Shown here piece after piece: positions 8,077 through 16,148 of a stretch of 64,000 bases of DNA (positions are counted from its first letter, which is position 1; the number at the start of each line of letters is the position of its first letter). This stretch comes from Lawsonibacter asaccharolyticus (GTDB lineage Bacteria > Bacillota > Clostridia > Oscillospirales > Oscillospiraceae), in NCBI GenBank assembly GCA_003112755.1, contig BFBT01000002.1:62001-126000 (forward strand). The letters are read 5' to 3'. Both the position numbers and the translations under genes were made by a program. The notes under the pieces were generated by a model. The model made no database searches. It was not told the DNA's origin and saw only the letters and a program-made list of their open reading frames with translations.

Positions 8077-10431
8077 TCAGAACTCATCATCGTCATCAGA
8101 ACCATAGTAGCCATTCCGCCCGCTATAAACATATCCGTACATGGCTCGGCGTTCCTTCTCCCGCTCCCGGTGCTGCTTCTGGTAGCAGCTATTGCAAATC
8201 GAATATGGGGAGTTCAGGGGGATGGGCCCGCCGCACTGACGGCAGCTGGCTCCGCGGCTCTTCAGGTCGTGGATGAGTAGATAGTTGATCTCCTCAGCTA
8301 CCAATTCCTTCTCTTTCGCCAGCCATTCTTTATCCCAGGTCAGTCCAAAGTTCTTAGAAAATGAGTAGTAGAGGTCCAGGCTCTTATAGAAGAGCTCCAA
8401 GTCGCCCAACCGGTTGCCATCGCGGTTAGGCTTATCCATGGCGGAAGCTCCTCCTGCGCAGGCCCGGCAGTAGATGCCAAACAACGCCAGCAGGTCGGCA
8501 TCCTTTTCATCGAAGGGGATACTGGCAGCCCGCAGCAGATCCTCCTTGGAGAACTCCAAATGGAGAGTGTTCAGGATATAGTTAATGATGGTGATGTACC
8601 GGGTGATGTCCATGCGGTAATAAGGCTTCTTCACTGGCATTTGGTTCCAGACTTTCAGTACATCAATGATGGGCCGGTCGACCTTGAGTACCAAGTCAGA
8701 AAAGCCAAGGGCTGCCTCTTTGACATTGCTCGGAACTGTCTCCAGCATCTTGCCCAGGTCATATTCACAGTCAGGCCCAGCTGCAGCAAAGCCCTTGTCA
8801 TAGATGCCAAACCGGCCAGCCCGGCCAGCAATCTGACGCACCTCGCCGGGCTTCAGAGGCCGCATCTCAATGCCGTCGTACTTCTCATCCTGGGTGAACA
8901 CGATCCGACGGATAGGTAGGTTAAGACCCATACCAATGGCGTCAGTGGCCACCAGGGCCATCGTGTCGCCATCCAGAAACATCTGCATCTGGCGGCGGCG
9001 GGTGGCATAGGGAAGGTTACCATAGATGATGGAGGTGGGTATACCATTATGTCGGAGTTCGTCGGCAAGCTGCAAGACCCGCTTCTTGGAGAATGCCACG
9101 AATGCGTCACCTTTCTGAACCTGAGTAATCTTCACGGGCCGGTCCTTCCAGATAAGGGGCACCTTGCGCTCATGCTGGACTACCGTGTAGGGCTCGCCCA
9201 GGTCCTTGATAAGCCGCTCCAGGATATGCAAACCCTCAGGGGCCACACACAGGTGGATTTCGGTTGCCTGAACGCCAAGAATGGCCCGTGTCCATGCATA
9301 GCCGCGATCCCGGTCATCGATGAGCTGACACTCGTCGATGACGGCTACATCATAGCGGCGGTTGATATCCAGTTTTTCTACCGTGCTGGAGATATGAGTG
9401 GCGCCCGGGCGGATATCCTCCTCCTCCCCGGTGAGCATGGAGCAGATAACGCCATCATCCAGCATCCGCTCCTGCACCTCCAGGGCCAGGAGTCGGAGAG
9501 GGGCCAGGTAAACGCCCGTAGCCGCCTCCTTGAGCCGCTGGAGGCTCTGGTAGGTCTTGCCGGTATTGGTGCCACCTACATGGATCTCAAACCGGCGTTC
9601 CATCTGCCGGGCCGCAGGGTACTCGTCCTTGGGATCCACCACGATGAGTTTCTGCAGATCGCGGGTAATGGCGGCTGGGACATAGTAGGTCAGATAGCAG
9701 GTGTACAGGCCTTCATTGACCGGGTAGTTGTTGCGGATCGACTTGAACGAGAAGATGTCGGCCGTTGGTTCTGTAATGCCAGCGTCTACCAGCTGGGATT
9801 GATACTCGACTCGGGCCAGCGCGTCAAGGGTGGCAATGTAGCTCTCCACATCGAAGGAGGAATTCTCCTTTTCGATGGCAGACCAGGCAGACTGTCCGAC
9901 CTTGCGCCACTTCTTTGCCCGCGAGACAGTGGAGGACGCTTCCTTGGCCGATTTCTTGGAGGCAATGCCCTGCAGCTTCTGTATGATGTCGCAGCCACGG
10001 ATGACCTCATACATGCTGTTCTTGGCCGGCTGAGCGGCCAGGAGGGCCGCTATGAAGAGGTTGTGCCAGGCCGCGGCAATTGGCTTGATCTCAGGAGCAA
10101 TTGCGGCAGCCTCAAAGGCTGGCTGCAGGATGTCGGCCAGCCTCTTTGCCAACTCAGCTCGGCGCTCGGCCGGGATGTCACGCAGATGAGCCTTGGACTG
10201 CTTGTCTGCCGCCTCGTTGATGAGATACTCCACGAATTTAGGGTTCGACTCCAGGGCGGCAGCAACATCAGAAGCCCGGTAATAGACATCATTGTTCCTT
10301 TTGGCCATGCAAACAGGGAGTACATCAATCATGGCGTTGGTCCACCCAAGACTCCGCAGTTCTTTCCTTGTGTATTTGGCGCCAGCCTTCTTGAGCGGAA
10401 TACCATAGTTCTTCTCAGTTTTAGGACTCAA
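8077..10431 (-). CDS. SUV3-like superfamily 2 RNA/DNA helicase with C-terminal zinc ribbon
   Basis: An ATP-dependent helicase resembling the SUV3 family, which unwinds RNA in degradosomes; some large phages also carry such genes. 784 residues; start is TTG 10431, supported by AAGGGGGGG just upstream. Residues 1-280 are an unassigned helical region. Walker A is GGTNTGKT (286-293), the Walker B box is DECQ (366-369), and motif VI reads QIAGRAGRFG (about 530-540). A zinc ribbon (CRQCG then CNSC) lies near residues 735-755, followed by a Tyr/Gly/Asp tail. It is a single-gene unit with its own promoter and terminator. Substrate (RNA or DNA) cannot be told from the sequence. Confidence 0.85.
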   Translation of the reverse strand: MSPKTEKNYGIPLKKAGAKYTRKELRSLGWTNAMIDVLPVCMAKRNNDVYYRASDVAAALESNPKFVEYLINEAADKQSKAHLRDIPAERRAELAKRLADILQPAFEAAAIAPEIKPIAAAWHNLFIAALLAAQPAKNSMYEVIRGCDIIQKLQGIASKKSAKEASSTVSRAKKWRKVGQSAWSAIEKENSSFDVESYIATLDALARVEYQSQLVDAGITEPTADIFSFKSIRNNYPVNEGLYTCYLTYYVPAAITRDLQKLIVVDPKDEYPAARQMERRFEIHVGGTNTGKTYQSLQRLKEAATGVYLAPLRLLALEVQERMLDDGVICSMLTGEEEDIRPGATHISSTVEKLDINRRYDVAVIDECQLIDDRDRGYAWTRAILGVQATEIHLCVAPEGLHILERLIKDLGEPYTVVQHERKVPLIWKDRPVKITQVQKGDAFVAFSKKRVLQLADELRHNGIPTSIIYGNLPYATRRRQMQMFLDGDTMALVATDAIGMGLNLPIRRIVFTQDEKYDGIEMRPLKPGEVRQIAGRAGRFGIYDKGFAAAGPDCEYDLGKMLETVPSNVKEAALGFSDLVLKVDRPIIDVLKVWNQMPVKKPYYRMDITRYITIINYILNTLHLEFSKEDLLRAASIPFDEKDADLLALFGIYCRACAGGASAMDKPNRDGNRLGDLELFYKSLDLYYSFSKNFGLTWDKEWLAKEKELVAEEINYLLIHDLKSRGASCRQCGGPIPLNSPYSICNSCYQKQHREREKERRAMYGYVYSGRNGYYGSDDDDEF

Positions 10432-10451
10432 TCAGAATCCCCCCCTTTCAC

Positions 10452-10488
10452 TGCTATTATATGCAGTTGCGCCGGTTCGCATTTCCCA
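10452..10488 (-). promoter_or_regulatory. Promoter of the helicase gene
   Basis: On the minus strand GGGAAATG is followed, 17 bases later, by CAACTGCATATAATAG; the same arrangement precedes many genes here. Confidence 0.6.
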
Positions 10489-10499
10489 TGTGGAACGAC

Positions 10500-10531
10500 G
10501 GCAATGCGGATCGATGAGCTTGCATATAATC
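10500..10531 (+). promoter_or_regulatory. Promoter of the 10571 gene
   Basis: CTTGCATATAATCAC lies 42 bases upstream of the start codon; GGAGG follows at 10559. Divergent from the helicase promoter. Confidence 0.55.
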
Positions 10532-10570
10532 ACTTGGAAAAACAATTAGCATTCTAAGGAGGATGTTTCC

Positions 10571-11650
10571 ATGGGTTATTGTACAACCATTAAGAGGAAA
10601 ATTCCAGCAATATTGGTGGTTATTGGCACATTGTTAGGGACTGCCGTCCCAGCATTCGCAGTCGGACCATTCCAGGATGTATCACCCGGTTCCAGCTATA
10701 CCGAAGCCATCCGCTACGCCTATGACAATAGGATCACCATTGGCACCAGTGCGGACACCTTCTCCCCGGATCGGCTCATCACCAACGGGGAAATGTCCAT
10801 GATGTTCTGTCGGGCTTTCTTCACGGACAAGGAATGGCCAATGGAAGAGGCGATCTCCGAGATAATGCGCAGGCGGGATGGGGTTGTCATGCAACCGAAC
10901 CTGCATATGGACAGTCGGGTAACGCGGGGCTGGGCGTACAAGACGCTGTTTGCCTGTGCCGGTATTCCTGCATACAGGCCAGAACTGTACAGAATCGACA
11001 GCGATGTGGATGACGCGATATTTGCCGCTGCGAATCTGGGCCTTTGCGATATGACGGCAGATCCATGGGAATATGTCACCAGGGCGGAAGTTGTCCAGAT
11101 GCTGTACTTGATGGGCACAGGACAGACCAACCCAGTCGTTCCACCACCCATTCTGGAGGAGATCAATATCTCCATCGAAGACACCTATGCAGTCTCCAGC
11201 GGACAGTTCCTGCAGGAAGTGGAGAAGGTCCCAAAGAGCATCCTAGAGCAGTTCAGCAAGGAAGACTGGTCCCTTGTTGTTGGCAACAAGGAACTTGCCG
11301 TTTGGAACTACAAGAACGGAATGTCTGCCAGCGGGTTAACTATATTCGGTGAGAAGACCCTGTTCGTGGCCAACGCTGGCAGCACAATCCATGAGTTCGG
11401 GCATTTCCTCCACCATCATGTTCAGGTGCCGGAGATGGTGAAACAGCTATATGAAAAGGAAGCAACGCAGGCAGAGGTCCTTCTGGGGGAGTACGCAATG
11501 ACGAACGATAATGAATACTTTGCTGAGGTTTTTGAGTACTGGATTGCGTCCAATGGAGATGAGGGACGGTTGTCTAGGCTGCAGGCGGCAGCGCCCGGTA
11601 CCTACGCCTACTTCGCCAAGCTGGAAGCGAATAATTGGGATATGCCCTAA
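10571..11650 (+). CDS. Secreted zinc metalloprotease with SLH-like repeats (lethal-factor-like fold)
   Basis: A predicted exported peptidase of 359 residues. ATG 10571 follows AAGGAGG; a signal peptide ends after AFA (residue 30). Residues about 34-180 hold SLH-like repeats (FQDVSPGSSYTEAIRYAYD and further copies), expected to bind cell-wall polymers. The C-terminal domain has the zinc motif HEFGH (274-278) and a downstream glutamate in NEYFAEVFEYW (about E319), the arrangement of the anthrax lethal factor/Pro-Pro endopeptidase group. Related PPEP enzymes of Gram-positive bacteria cut surface proteins. A diverged paralogue lies at 12470. On a phage it could remodel the host surface; that is inference. 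Confidence 0.8.
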   Translation: MGYCTTIKRKIPAILVVIGTLLGTAVPAFAVGPFQDVSPGSSYTEAIRYAYDNRITIGTSADTFSPDRLITNGEMSMMFCRAFFTDKEWPMEEAISEIMRRRDGVVMQPNLHMDSRVTRGWAYKTLFACAGIPAYRPELYRIDSDVDDAIFAAANLGLCDMTADPWEYVTRAEVVQMLYLMGTGQTNPVVPPPILEEINISIEDTYAVSSGQFLQEVEKVPKSILEQFSKEDWSLVVGNKELAVWNYKNGMSASGLTIFGEKTLFVANAGSTIHEFGHFLHHHVQVPEMVKQLYEKEATQAEVLLGEYAMTNDNEYFAEVFEYWIASNGDEGRLSRLQAAAPGTYAYFAKLEANNWDMP

Positions 11651-11656
11651 CTCTCG

Positions 11657-11692
11657 CGCAAAACCAGCCCGGAAGGGCTGGTTTCTTTTTCG
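11657..11692 (+). terminator. Rho-independent terminator
   Basis: AACCAGCCC GGA GGGCTGGTT hairpin followed by TCTTTTTC. Confidence 0.85.
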
Positions 11693-11693
11693 C

Positions 11694-11731
11694 CGCCAAT
11701 AACAACAGAGCAGCTTGCATACAATATTTAC
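11694..11731 (+). promoter_or_regulatory. Candidate promoter of the 11766 gene
   Basis: GCCAATAACAA followed about 17 bases later by CTTGCATACAATATT. Confidence 0.5.
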
Positions 11732-11765
11732 AAAAGGTAGCCGCAGATATGAAAGGATGATTTTT

Positions 11766-12227
11766 ATGGCAAATTCGGCTTCTCCATTCTATAACGAGGG
11801 GGCCAAGCTGTTTAAGTGGAACTGGGGCGGATTTCTTGACCCTCTGGGATTTGGTTTTGCGCATAAAGCATACAAAACCTTCCTGTTTGCCCTGCCTTGT
11901 CTGGCTCCCATTATGCTAGGCGTCCTTACGGCGACCGGAGTTTTGAAGTCTATTATCCCAGCATTGGCCACTCTGCCGTTGCTCCTGGTATGGAATATCG
12001 GCTGCGGAGCAATGGGGGAGAAACTGGCGTGGCCCGTTGGGTTGTATGAGGATGGAGTGGCATTCCGCTCCTCCATGGATACCTGGAACCGGGCTGGCAA
12101 ACTGCATTTTGTCCTGCGCATGAGTGTTGTGATCCTAATTGCAGCCGCCGTGACTTTGGGGCGGATGTTCTTCTGGCTTGAGATCCAGGATTTCTTTGTG
12201 ACAGTCGTTCCGGGGTTTCCCATCTAA
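11766..12227 (+). CDS. Small membrane protein, DUF2628-like
   Basis: A 153-residue membrane protein. ATG 11766 is chosen because AAAGGA sits eight bases upstream; an earlier in-frame ATG at 11757 is too close to the Shine-Dalgarno. The N-terminal FKWNWGGFLDPLGFGFAHKAY resembles the start of DUF2628 proteins, which have an FxWNWxAF motif before their helices. Three hydrophobic stretches follow (about residues 38-55, 62-80 and 118-135). No enzymatic residues are evident. It sits between the two SLH-protease genes but has its own promoter, so a link to them is uncertain. Confidence 0.65.
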   Translation: MANSASPFYNEGAKLFKWNWGGFLDPLGFGFAHKAYKTFLFALPCLAPIMLGVLTATGVLKSIIPALATLPLLLVWNIGCGAMGEKLAWPVGLYEDGVAFRSSMDTWNRAGKLHFVLRMSVVILIAAAVTLGRMFFWLEIQDFFVTVVPGFPI

Positions 12228-12252
12228 CAGTGAAACGGCAGGGGAGAGCCAG

Positions 12253-12350
12253 CCTTTTTTAATGAAGAAAAGAGGCGGGGGAATTTGTCTTTGACGGATG
12301 CTCTTGCCGAAGCCGGTTCCCTCATCGGGAACCTATGCCGGGTCCGTGAG
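12253..12350. repeat. Inverted-repeat element, single left arm
   Basis: Begins CCTTTTTTAATGAAGAAAAG and ends at GGGTCCGTGAG, with the hairpin CCGGTTCCC/GGGAACC. Immediately follows the 12227 stop. Confidence 0.8.
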
Positions 12351-12469
12351 GTTGCGGCCATGGCATATGGCACAAGCCGTTGTCCCGCGCATGGCTCATG
12401 CGATTTTGCAACTATCCAATCAGAGAAGGAGGGAGCGGGACACCCCTGCGTCGGGTATCCTGAAATTAA

Positions 12470-13552
12470 ATGCAGTCCATTGTTTGCACAAACAAGAAAC
12501 TCATCTCGTTGTTGTGTACAACGATTATATTGGCGATTGGCCTGGTAGCGCCTGTCCATGCCGCTGACGCCCCAGCCGGCAATCCTCCGAAGGTCGTAGA
12601 GGCGATCGTGATTCCGCCCGTGACGCCCTTTAAGGATGTGCCAAACGATGCTCCATATGTCCATGCGGTCCAGTACCTCTATGAGGCCGGCATCAGCTGC
12701 GGCACGAGTACGGAGACATTCTCTCCGGGCCGGGCAGTCTCACTGGCGGAGATGGCTACCATGTTGTGCCGGGCCTACTATCCGGCCATGCAGATGACCA
12801 TGGACCAGGCGGCAGCTCTCCTGGCGCCGGGCACGCCCCGGGACAGCCAGGTCTCCTGGGAGTCGGCTATCAGCATGTTGTCTACCTGCCGCGGCGAACA
12901 GGTCGATGTTGCCGCACTGAATCAGGCGGCCATTGTGCTGGCTTTGCCGGGCATCCCGGCTGATCGGACTGCGGCAATGACCCGCTCGGGTGCGGCCATC
13001 CTGCTGCACCTGGCCAACTCAGCTGAGCTGCAGGGCTGGTTGAATATCAGCATCGAGGCCGACTACCTGAAGACCACGCCTGACTACCTGAGGCTGGCGG
13101 ATCAACTGCCGATACAGGTGCAGGAGCGGTTCCAGGATGAAGGTTGGAGCACTATTATCGGGAACGACCGGACCACTGCATGGGGGCTTGAACATGGGGG
13201 CGCCATTGGCGGACTCACCGTCTATACGGATAAGTCCCTGTTCGTTGCCCACAGGACCTGTTTCTTCCATGAGTACGGGCACTTTCTGTTCTTCGAACTG
13301 GGGTGGCCGGAGGATTCTTTCGAGCAGATCTTCCTGGAAGAGTCCAACAACTTAAAGGAGATCCTTGGCGACCATGCCATGTCAGGATACACCGAGTATT
13401 TTGCAGAGTTCTTCGAACACTACCTGGATGGGAAGAAGGCACCGGAGGATATGGCAAAGCTGAAGGCAGCCGCTCCCAAGACCTGGAACTATTTCGCCAG
13501 CCTGGAGGCCAACAACTGGGGCCTGGCGGAGCCGGCCCTGGAGGCCAACTGA
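12470..13552 (+). CDS. Secreted zinc metalloprotease with SLH-like repeats, second copy
   Basis: A 360-residue paralogue of the 10571 protein. The start at ATG 12470 is the least certain part: the nearest good Shine-Dalgarno (GAAGGAGGG) is about 36 bases upstream. A signal peptide ends near VHAADA (residue 32). SLH-like sequence (FKDVPNDAPYVHAVQYLYE) covers about 54-180, and the zinc motif is HEYGH (267-271) with TEYFAEFFEHY downstream. Both copies end with a similar KLEANNW/SLEANNW segment. Sequence divergence from the first copy is large, so the two may cut different targets. It is followed by a strong terminator. Confidence 0.8.
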   Translation: MQSIVCTNKKLISLLCTTIILAIGLVAPVHAADAPAGNPPKVVEAIVIPPVTPFKDVPNDAPYVHAVQYLYEAGISCGTSTETFSPGRAVSLAEMATMLCRAYYPAMQMTMDQAAALLAPGTPRDSQVSWESAISMLSTCRGEQVDVAALNQAAIVLALPGIPADRTAAMTRSGAAILLHLANSAELQGWLNISIEADYLKTTPDYLRLADQLPIQVQERFQDEGWSTIIGNDRTTAWGLEHGGAIGGLTVYTDKSLFVAHRTCFFHEYGHFLFFELGWPEDSFEQIFLEESNNLKEILGDHAMSGYTEYFAEFFEHYLDGKKAPEDMAKLKAAAPKTWNYFASLEANNWGLAEPALEAN

Positions 13553-13555
13553 TAT

Positions 13556-13592
13556 ATGGAAGCCCAGCCATTGCGGCTGGGTTTTTCTTTTG
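13556..13592 (+). terminator. Rho-independent terminator
   Basis: AGCCCAGCC ATT GCGGCTGGG hairpin followed by TTTTTCTTTTG. Confidence 0.8.
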
Positions 13593-14600
13593 CCGAACGC
13601 CCCCACTCCTGCATACTGTGACCACTTATCTTTCCTCACGCGGTCATAAACCATACTGAACCCCGCCGAACTCCATTGTAAAACCATACAGTCGCCGTAA
13701 TGCACTCGTCAAAAACCGTGTATTCTAATGCCTGTCTCCAAATTACTTCCATATTGTCTGTTCTCGATGTTCTTTTCAGTTTTTGTGAGCCGGACTATTA
13801 TTGGGGATGTTGCCGACATCAAGATATTGACCCAGAGATATGCGCTCTTCTGGTTATCGGGGAGAATGATGACGCCGAGGAATGCCGTAGATGGTCGATG
13901 GCATTAGGATGCCGGCGATAGTTAAACTCTCATTGAAAGTCTGAGACGAGAACTTTCCATCATTCAGGATACCGGCGAAGGTGGAAGCCCTGGCGCATTG
14001 GGACGAGGGAGACGCCAGCCTGCCTGGGAATGCCTGGGGAAATACACAAGCCTGGTGGGAATCTCCCGGGAACGGCTGTTTTCGCCAACCATTGCGGTCG
14101 TTTCGAGCCTGGGAATGCCGGCAAAAGACGAATGCATCTTTCAGGACGCCGGGGCGGAACGATGGAACCTGGGGACAACGCCGCGGAGAAACTCACAAAG
14201 AACCACTCCCGGCCAACGCAGCACAGTTCCAACCCATTCACATACAACCTGCCCCCAGTCTCCGACCAATCCATCTAACCTTTCTGCCTAGTCTCCGGCC
14301 TATGCACCCTGTCTCCAACCAATCCGTCTACAGCCCTGCCGCCGACCCATCCGCCTTCCACCTGCTGCTCCATCGCCGCCCCCCACGCCCACCTCTGCGG
14401 CCCAGTCTCCGACCAACGCCCGTACTTCCATGCCGCATCCGCATATTATCTGCATATTATCCCCGCATCCGCATATTATCCGCTTATTATTCGAGTATTG
14501 CCCGCATATTAAATACATATTATGTCGGGGCGGATAGATATTATATGCATATTATTCGCGTATTGTTTCGCATATTATCTGCATATTATTTGGTCCGCCG
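13585..14600. repeat. Long non-coding repeat, inverted partner of 61575-62835
   Basis: About 1 kb without a convincing gene. Its left part (CTTTTGCCGAACGCCCC, CGGTCATAAACCA, CGTCAAAAACCGTG) reappears in order on the opposite strand at 62690-62832. The centre (CCGGCGAAGGTGGAAGCC), the run of degenerate CTCCGACCAATCCATCTA-like units at 14220-14430, and the AT-rich iterons at its right end also have diverged partners there. The tandem units are about 25-35 bases long. A replication, partition or packaging role is possible, but no initiator or Par gene is visible. Confidence 0.65.
14436..14592. repeat. Iteron cluster, GCATATTAT direct repeats
   Basis: About seven copies of GCATATTA(T) in roughly 150 bases (near 14441, 14452, 14471, 14503, 14547, 14570 and 14581), plus variants. 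It is much more AT-rich than its surroundings. The core resembles the -10 motif used in the window, but no start codon follows. Confidence 0.7.
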
Positions 14601-14740
14601 CGGGCTTAGCCGCCTGGTTAGCCGGCATGGCTTGGCCTGCTGGAGGGTTTGCATATCATATGGCCAGAGAGGAGGGATTTGGCATTCTCAGCGTGCAGGA
14701 AAGCTAATTGGGAGTCCGCATTGGGCTTAGCCGCCGGATT

Positions 14741-14819
14741 TGGGTCTCGATAGGGACCGGCCCGTGGGAGGGACTCGGGCAAGGAAGAATCTCCCGCCGC
14801 TTTTCTTCGTTAAAAAGAC
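14741..14819. repeat. Inverted-repeat element, partial right arm
   Basis: Inner half degenerate (GGGACCGGCCCG kept), outer end intact: CTTTTCTTCGTTAAAAAGACC. Confidence 0.65.
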
Positions 14820-14829
14820 CCGTCTCTCA

Positions 14830-14866
14830 GCAAAATATAAAAATGAAAAACTGCATATAATATATA
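14830..14866 (+). promoter_or_regulatory. Promoter of the 14923 gene
   Basis: CAAAATATAA, 17 bases, then AACTGCATATAATATA: one of the clearest copies of the shared start motif. Confidence 0.7.
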
Positions 14867-14922
14867 TGTAGAAGTTCTCCGCACCGTGGGAGACTTAAAA
14901 CCAAACCAAGGAGGACATAGAC

Positions 14923-15825
14923 ATGAAGTATTCAGATCTGAGAAAGATGGACACGATGGAAGCCCTGGCGCTGCTGGCCAGGAAACTGGAGGAGAACTCA
15001 GAGTGCATCACCCCCATAGCGGCGATGACGGACGACCAGGAGATGGACAAGGCACTGGAGCGGCTGACCCTGGTGAACCTGGCGGAGGCGTTTGGACTGA
15101 CGGTGCTCCAGGCTGAGTTGGAACGCACGGGTCGTGACGAGCAGATGAGCGAGCTGGCAGAGGCGGCCATGGCAGTCCTGGATGCCGCCTACGATCTGTC
15201 GGATGACATCGGGGAGCTTGAGGGCGACCTGTTCGCCGAGGCCATGGAACTGGTGGACGAGGACGACGAATCTGACTTCGATGATGACGAGGACTTCGAT
15301 GACGGCTTCGAGGATGATGATTTCGATGACGACGAGGAAAATGTCGAGATGACGGATGCCGAGGTGGAGGCCATGCAGGCTGTGGGCAAGGCTCTGGCTG
15401 AGGGTGGTCTTCTGACGCCTGGTGAACAGCTGTACATCGTCCATGGCGATACGATCATTGACGGCGACCTGGAGGCTGGCCAGCGGCTGATCGCCTATGA
15501 CGCTCCGGTGGGCGAGCTGGTAACGGCCCTGCGCGACGCTATGTTGGAGGCCGGTCACATTGGCGAGGGCCAGGATATCTTTCTGGTGGCCGGGGCTGCC
15601 GAGGATGAACCTGGCATCGAGATTGTAAATCTGGAGGACCTGGAGGGCGATGACGCCGAGATGGCCAACGCGCTGATCGGGTATCTGAAGGCCATTGGTG
15701 AGATTGAGAGTTCCAGTGACTGCATGATCGGCGTAGGGGTGGATGATTTCGGCAGTATGGAGGACAGCTCTGCTATTGCCATTGTCCGCGGCAAGGACGG
15801 TAGGTACATTATGGTCGTGGCTTGA
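14923..15825 (+). CDS. Acidic protein of unknown function (paralogue of the 17713 gene)
   Basis: A 300-residue protein with no recognised family. ATG 14923 follows AAGGAGGACA. The N-terminal 100 residues are helical and begin MKYSDLRKMDTMEALALLA, nearly repeated at the start of the 17713 gene. A very acidic spacer (many Asp/Glu/Phe, about residues 108-140) separates it from a C-terminal alpha/beta-looking domain (about 155-300) with YIVHGDTIIDGDL, DIFLVAG and a final AIAIVRGKDGRYIMVVA. Own promoter and terminator. A bare copy of the same gene start is found at 15909, next to the IscB omega-RNA. Confidence 0.7.
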   Translation: MKYSDLRKMDTMEALALLARKLEENSECITPIAAMTDDQEMDKALERLTLVNLAEAFGLTVLQAELERTGRDEQMSELAEAAMAVLDAAYDLSDDIGELEGDLFAEAMELVDEDDESDFDDDEDFDDGFEDDDFDDDEENVEMTDAEVEAMQAVGKALAEGGLLTPGEQLYIVHGDTIIDGDLEAGQRLIAYDAPVGELVTALRDAMLEAGHIGEGQDIFLVAGAAEDEPGIEIVNLEDLEGDDAEMANALIGYLKAIGEIESSSDCMIGVGVDDFGSMEDSSAIAIVRGKDGRYIMVVA

Positions 15826-15827
15826 CG

Positions 15828-15865
15828 GCTTGGACCCGGGCTTCGGCCCGGGTCTTTCTCTTTGT
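15828..15865 (+). terminator. Rho-independent terminator
   Basis: GACCCGGGCTTCGGCCCGGGTC hairpin (stem ACCCGGGC/GCCCGGGT) with a TTTCTCTTTG tail. Confidence 0.9.
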
Positions 15866-15908
15866 TGCGCGAAACAGTTTCGTTAGAAAAAAAGAGGACA
15901 GAACATGA

Positions 15909-16148
15909 AATATTCGGAATTGGGCTATTCCAACTTAGTGGTGGTTTCCACCACCGAGTAGAATAGCGCGAAGCGTGATGCGAGCTGCACTCCGGGGTTT
16001 CACTCCACGCAGACCGCTACGCTAGGTCTGCAGCTCCGGACCATGCCTGGCTGCATCCAGCTTAGGGGTGAGGGCTTCGGCCCCAAATGACTGCCGCCCT
16101 CTGGGCGGTATGAGTAACACTACTTTTCTTTAGAAGGGAGGTCAGGAC
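15909..16148 (+). ncRNA. IscB omega-RNA (HEARO-type) with guide taken from a gene start
   Basis: The 240 bases before iscB carry no ORF but strong pairing: GCTATTC (about 15927) with GAATAGC (about 15960) enclosing GGTGG/CCACC, the hairpin GCAGACCGCTACGCTAGGTCTGC (stem GCAGACC/GGTCTGC, 16009-16031), GAGGGCTTCGGCCCC, and GCCGCCCTCTGGGCGG. This is where IscB omega-RNA is encoded, guide first. The bases at the predicted guide position, ATGAAATATTCGGAATT (15909-15925), are a near copy of the starts of the genes at 14923 and 17713. Confidence 0.7.

Noticed and set aside
9049..10557. 502-codon plus-strand frame opposite the helicase
   Set aside because: Fully antisense to a gene with clear helicase motifs; open only because of codon bias.
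13981..14730. 249-codon plus-strand frame with LRPIHLTF-like repeats
   Set aside because: The repeats follow from tandem non-coding units; the inverted copy at 62100-62400 gives only a short related frame, there is no ribosome binding site, and the frame runs through the iterons.
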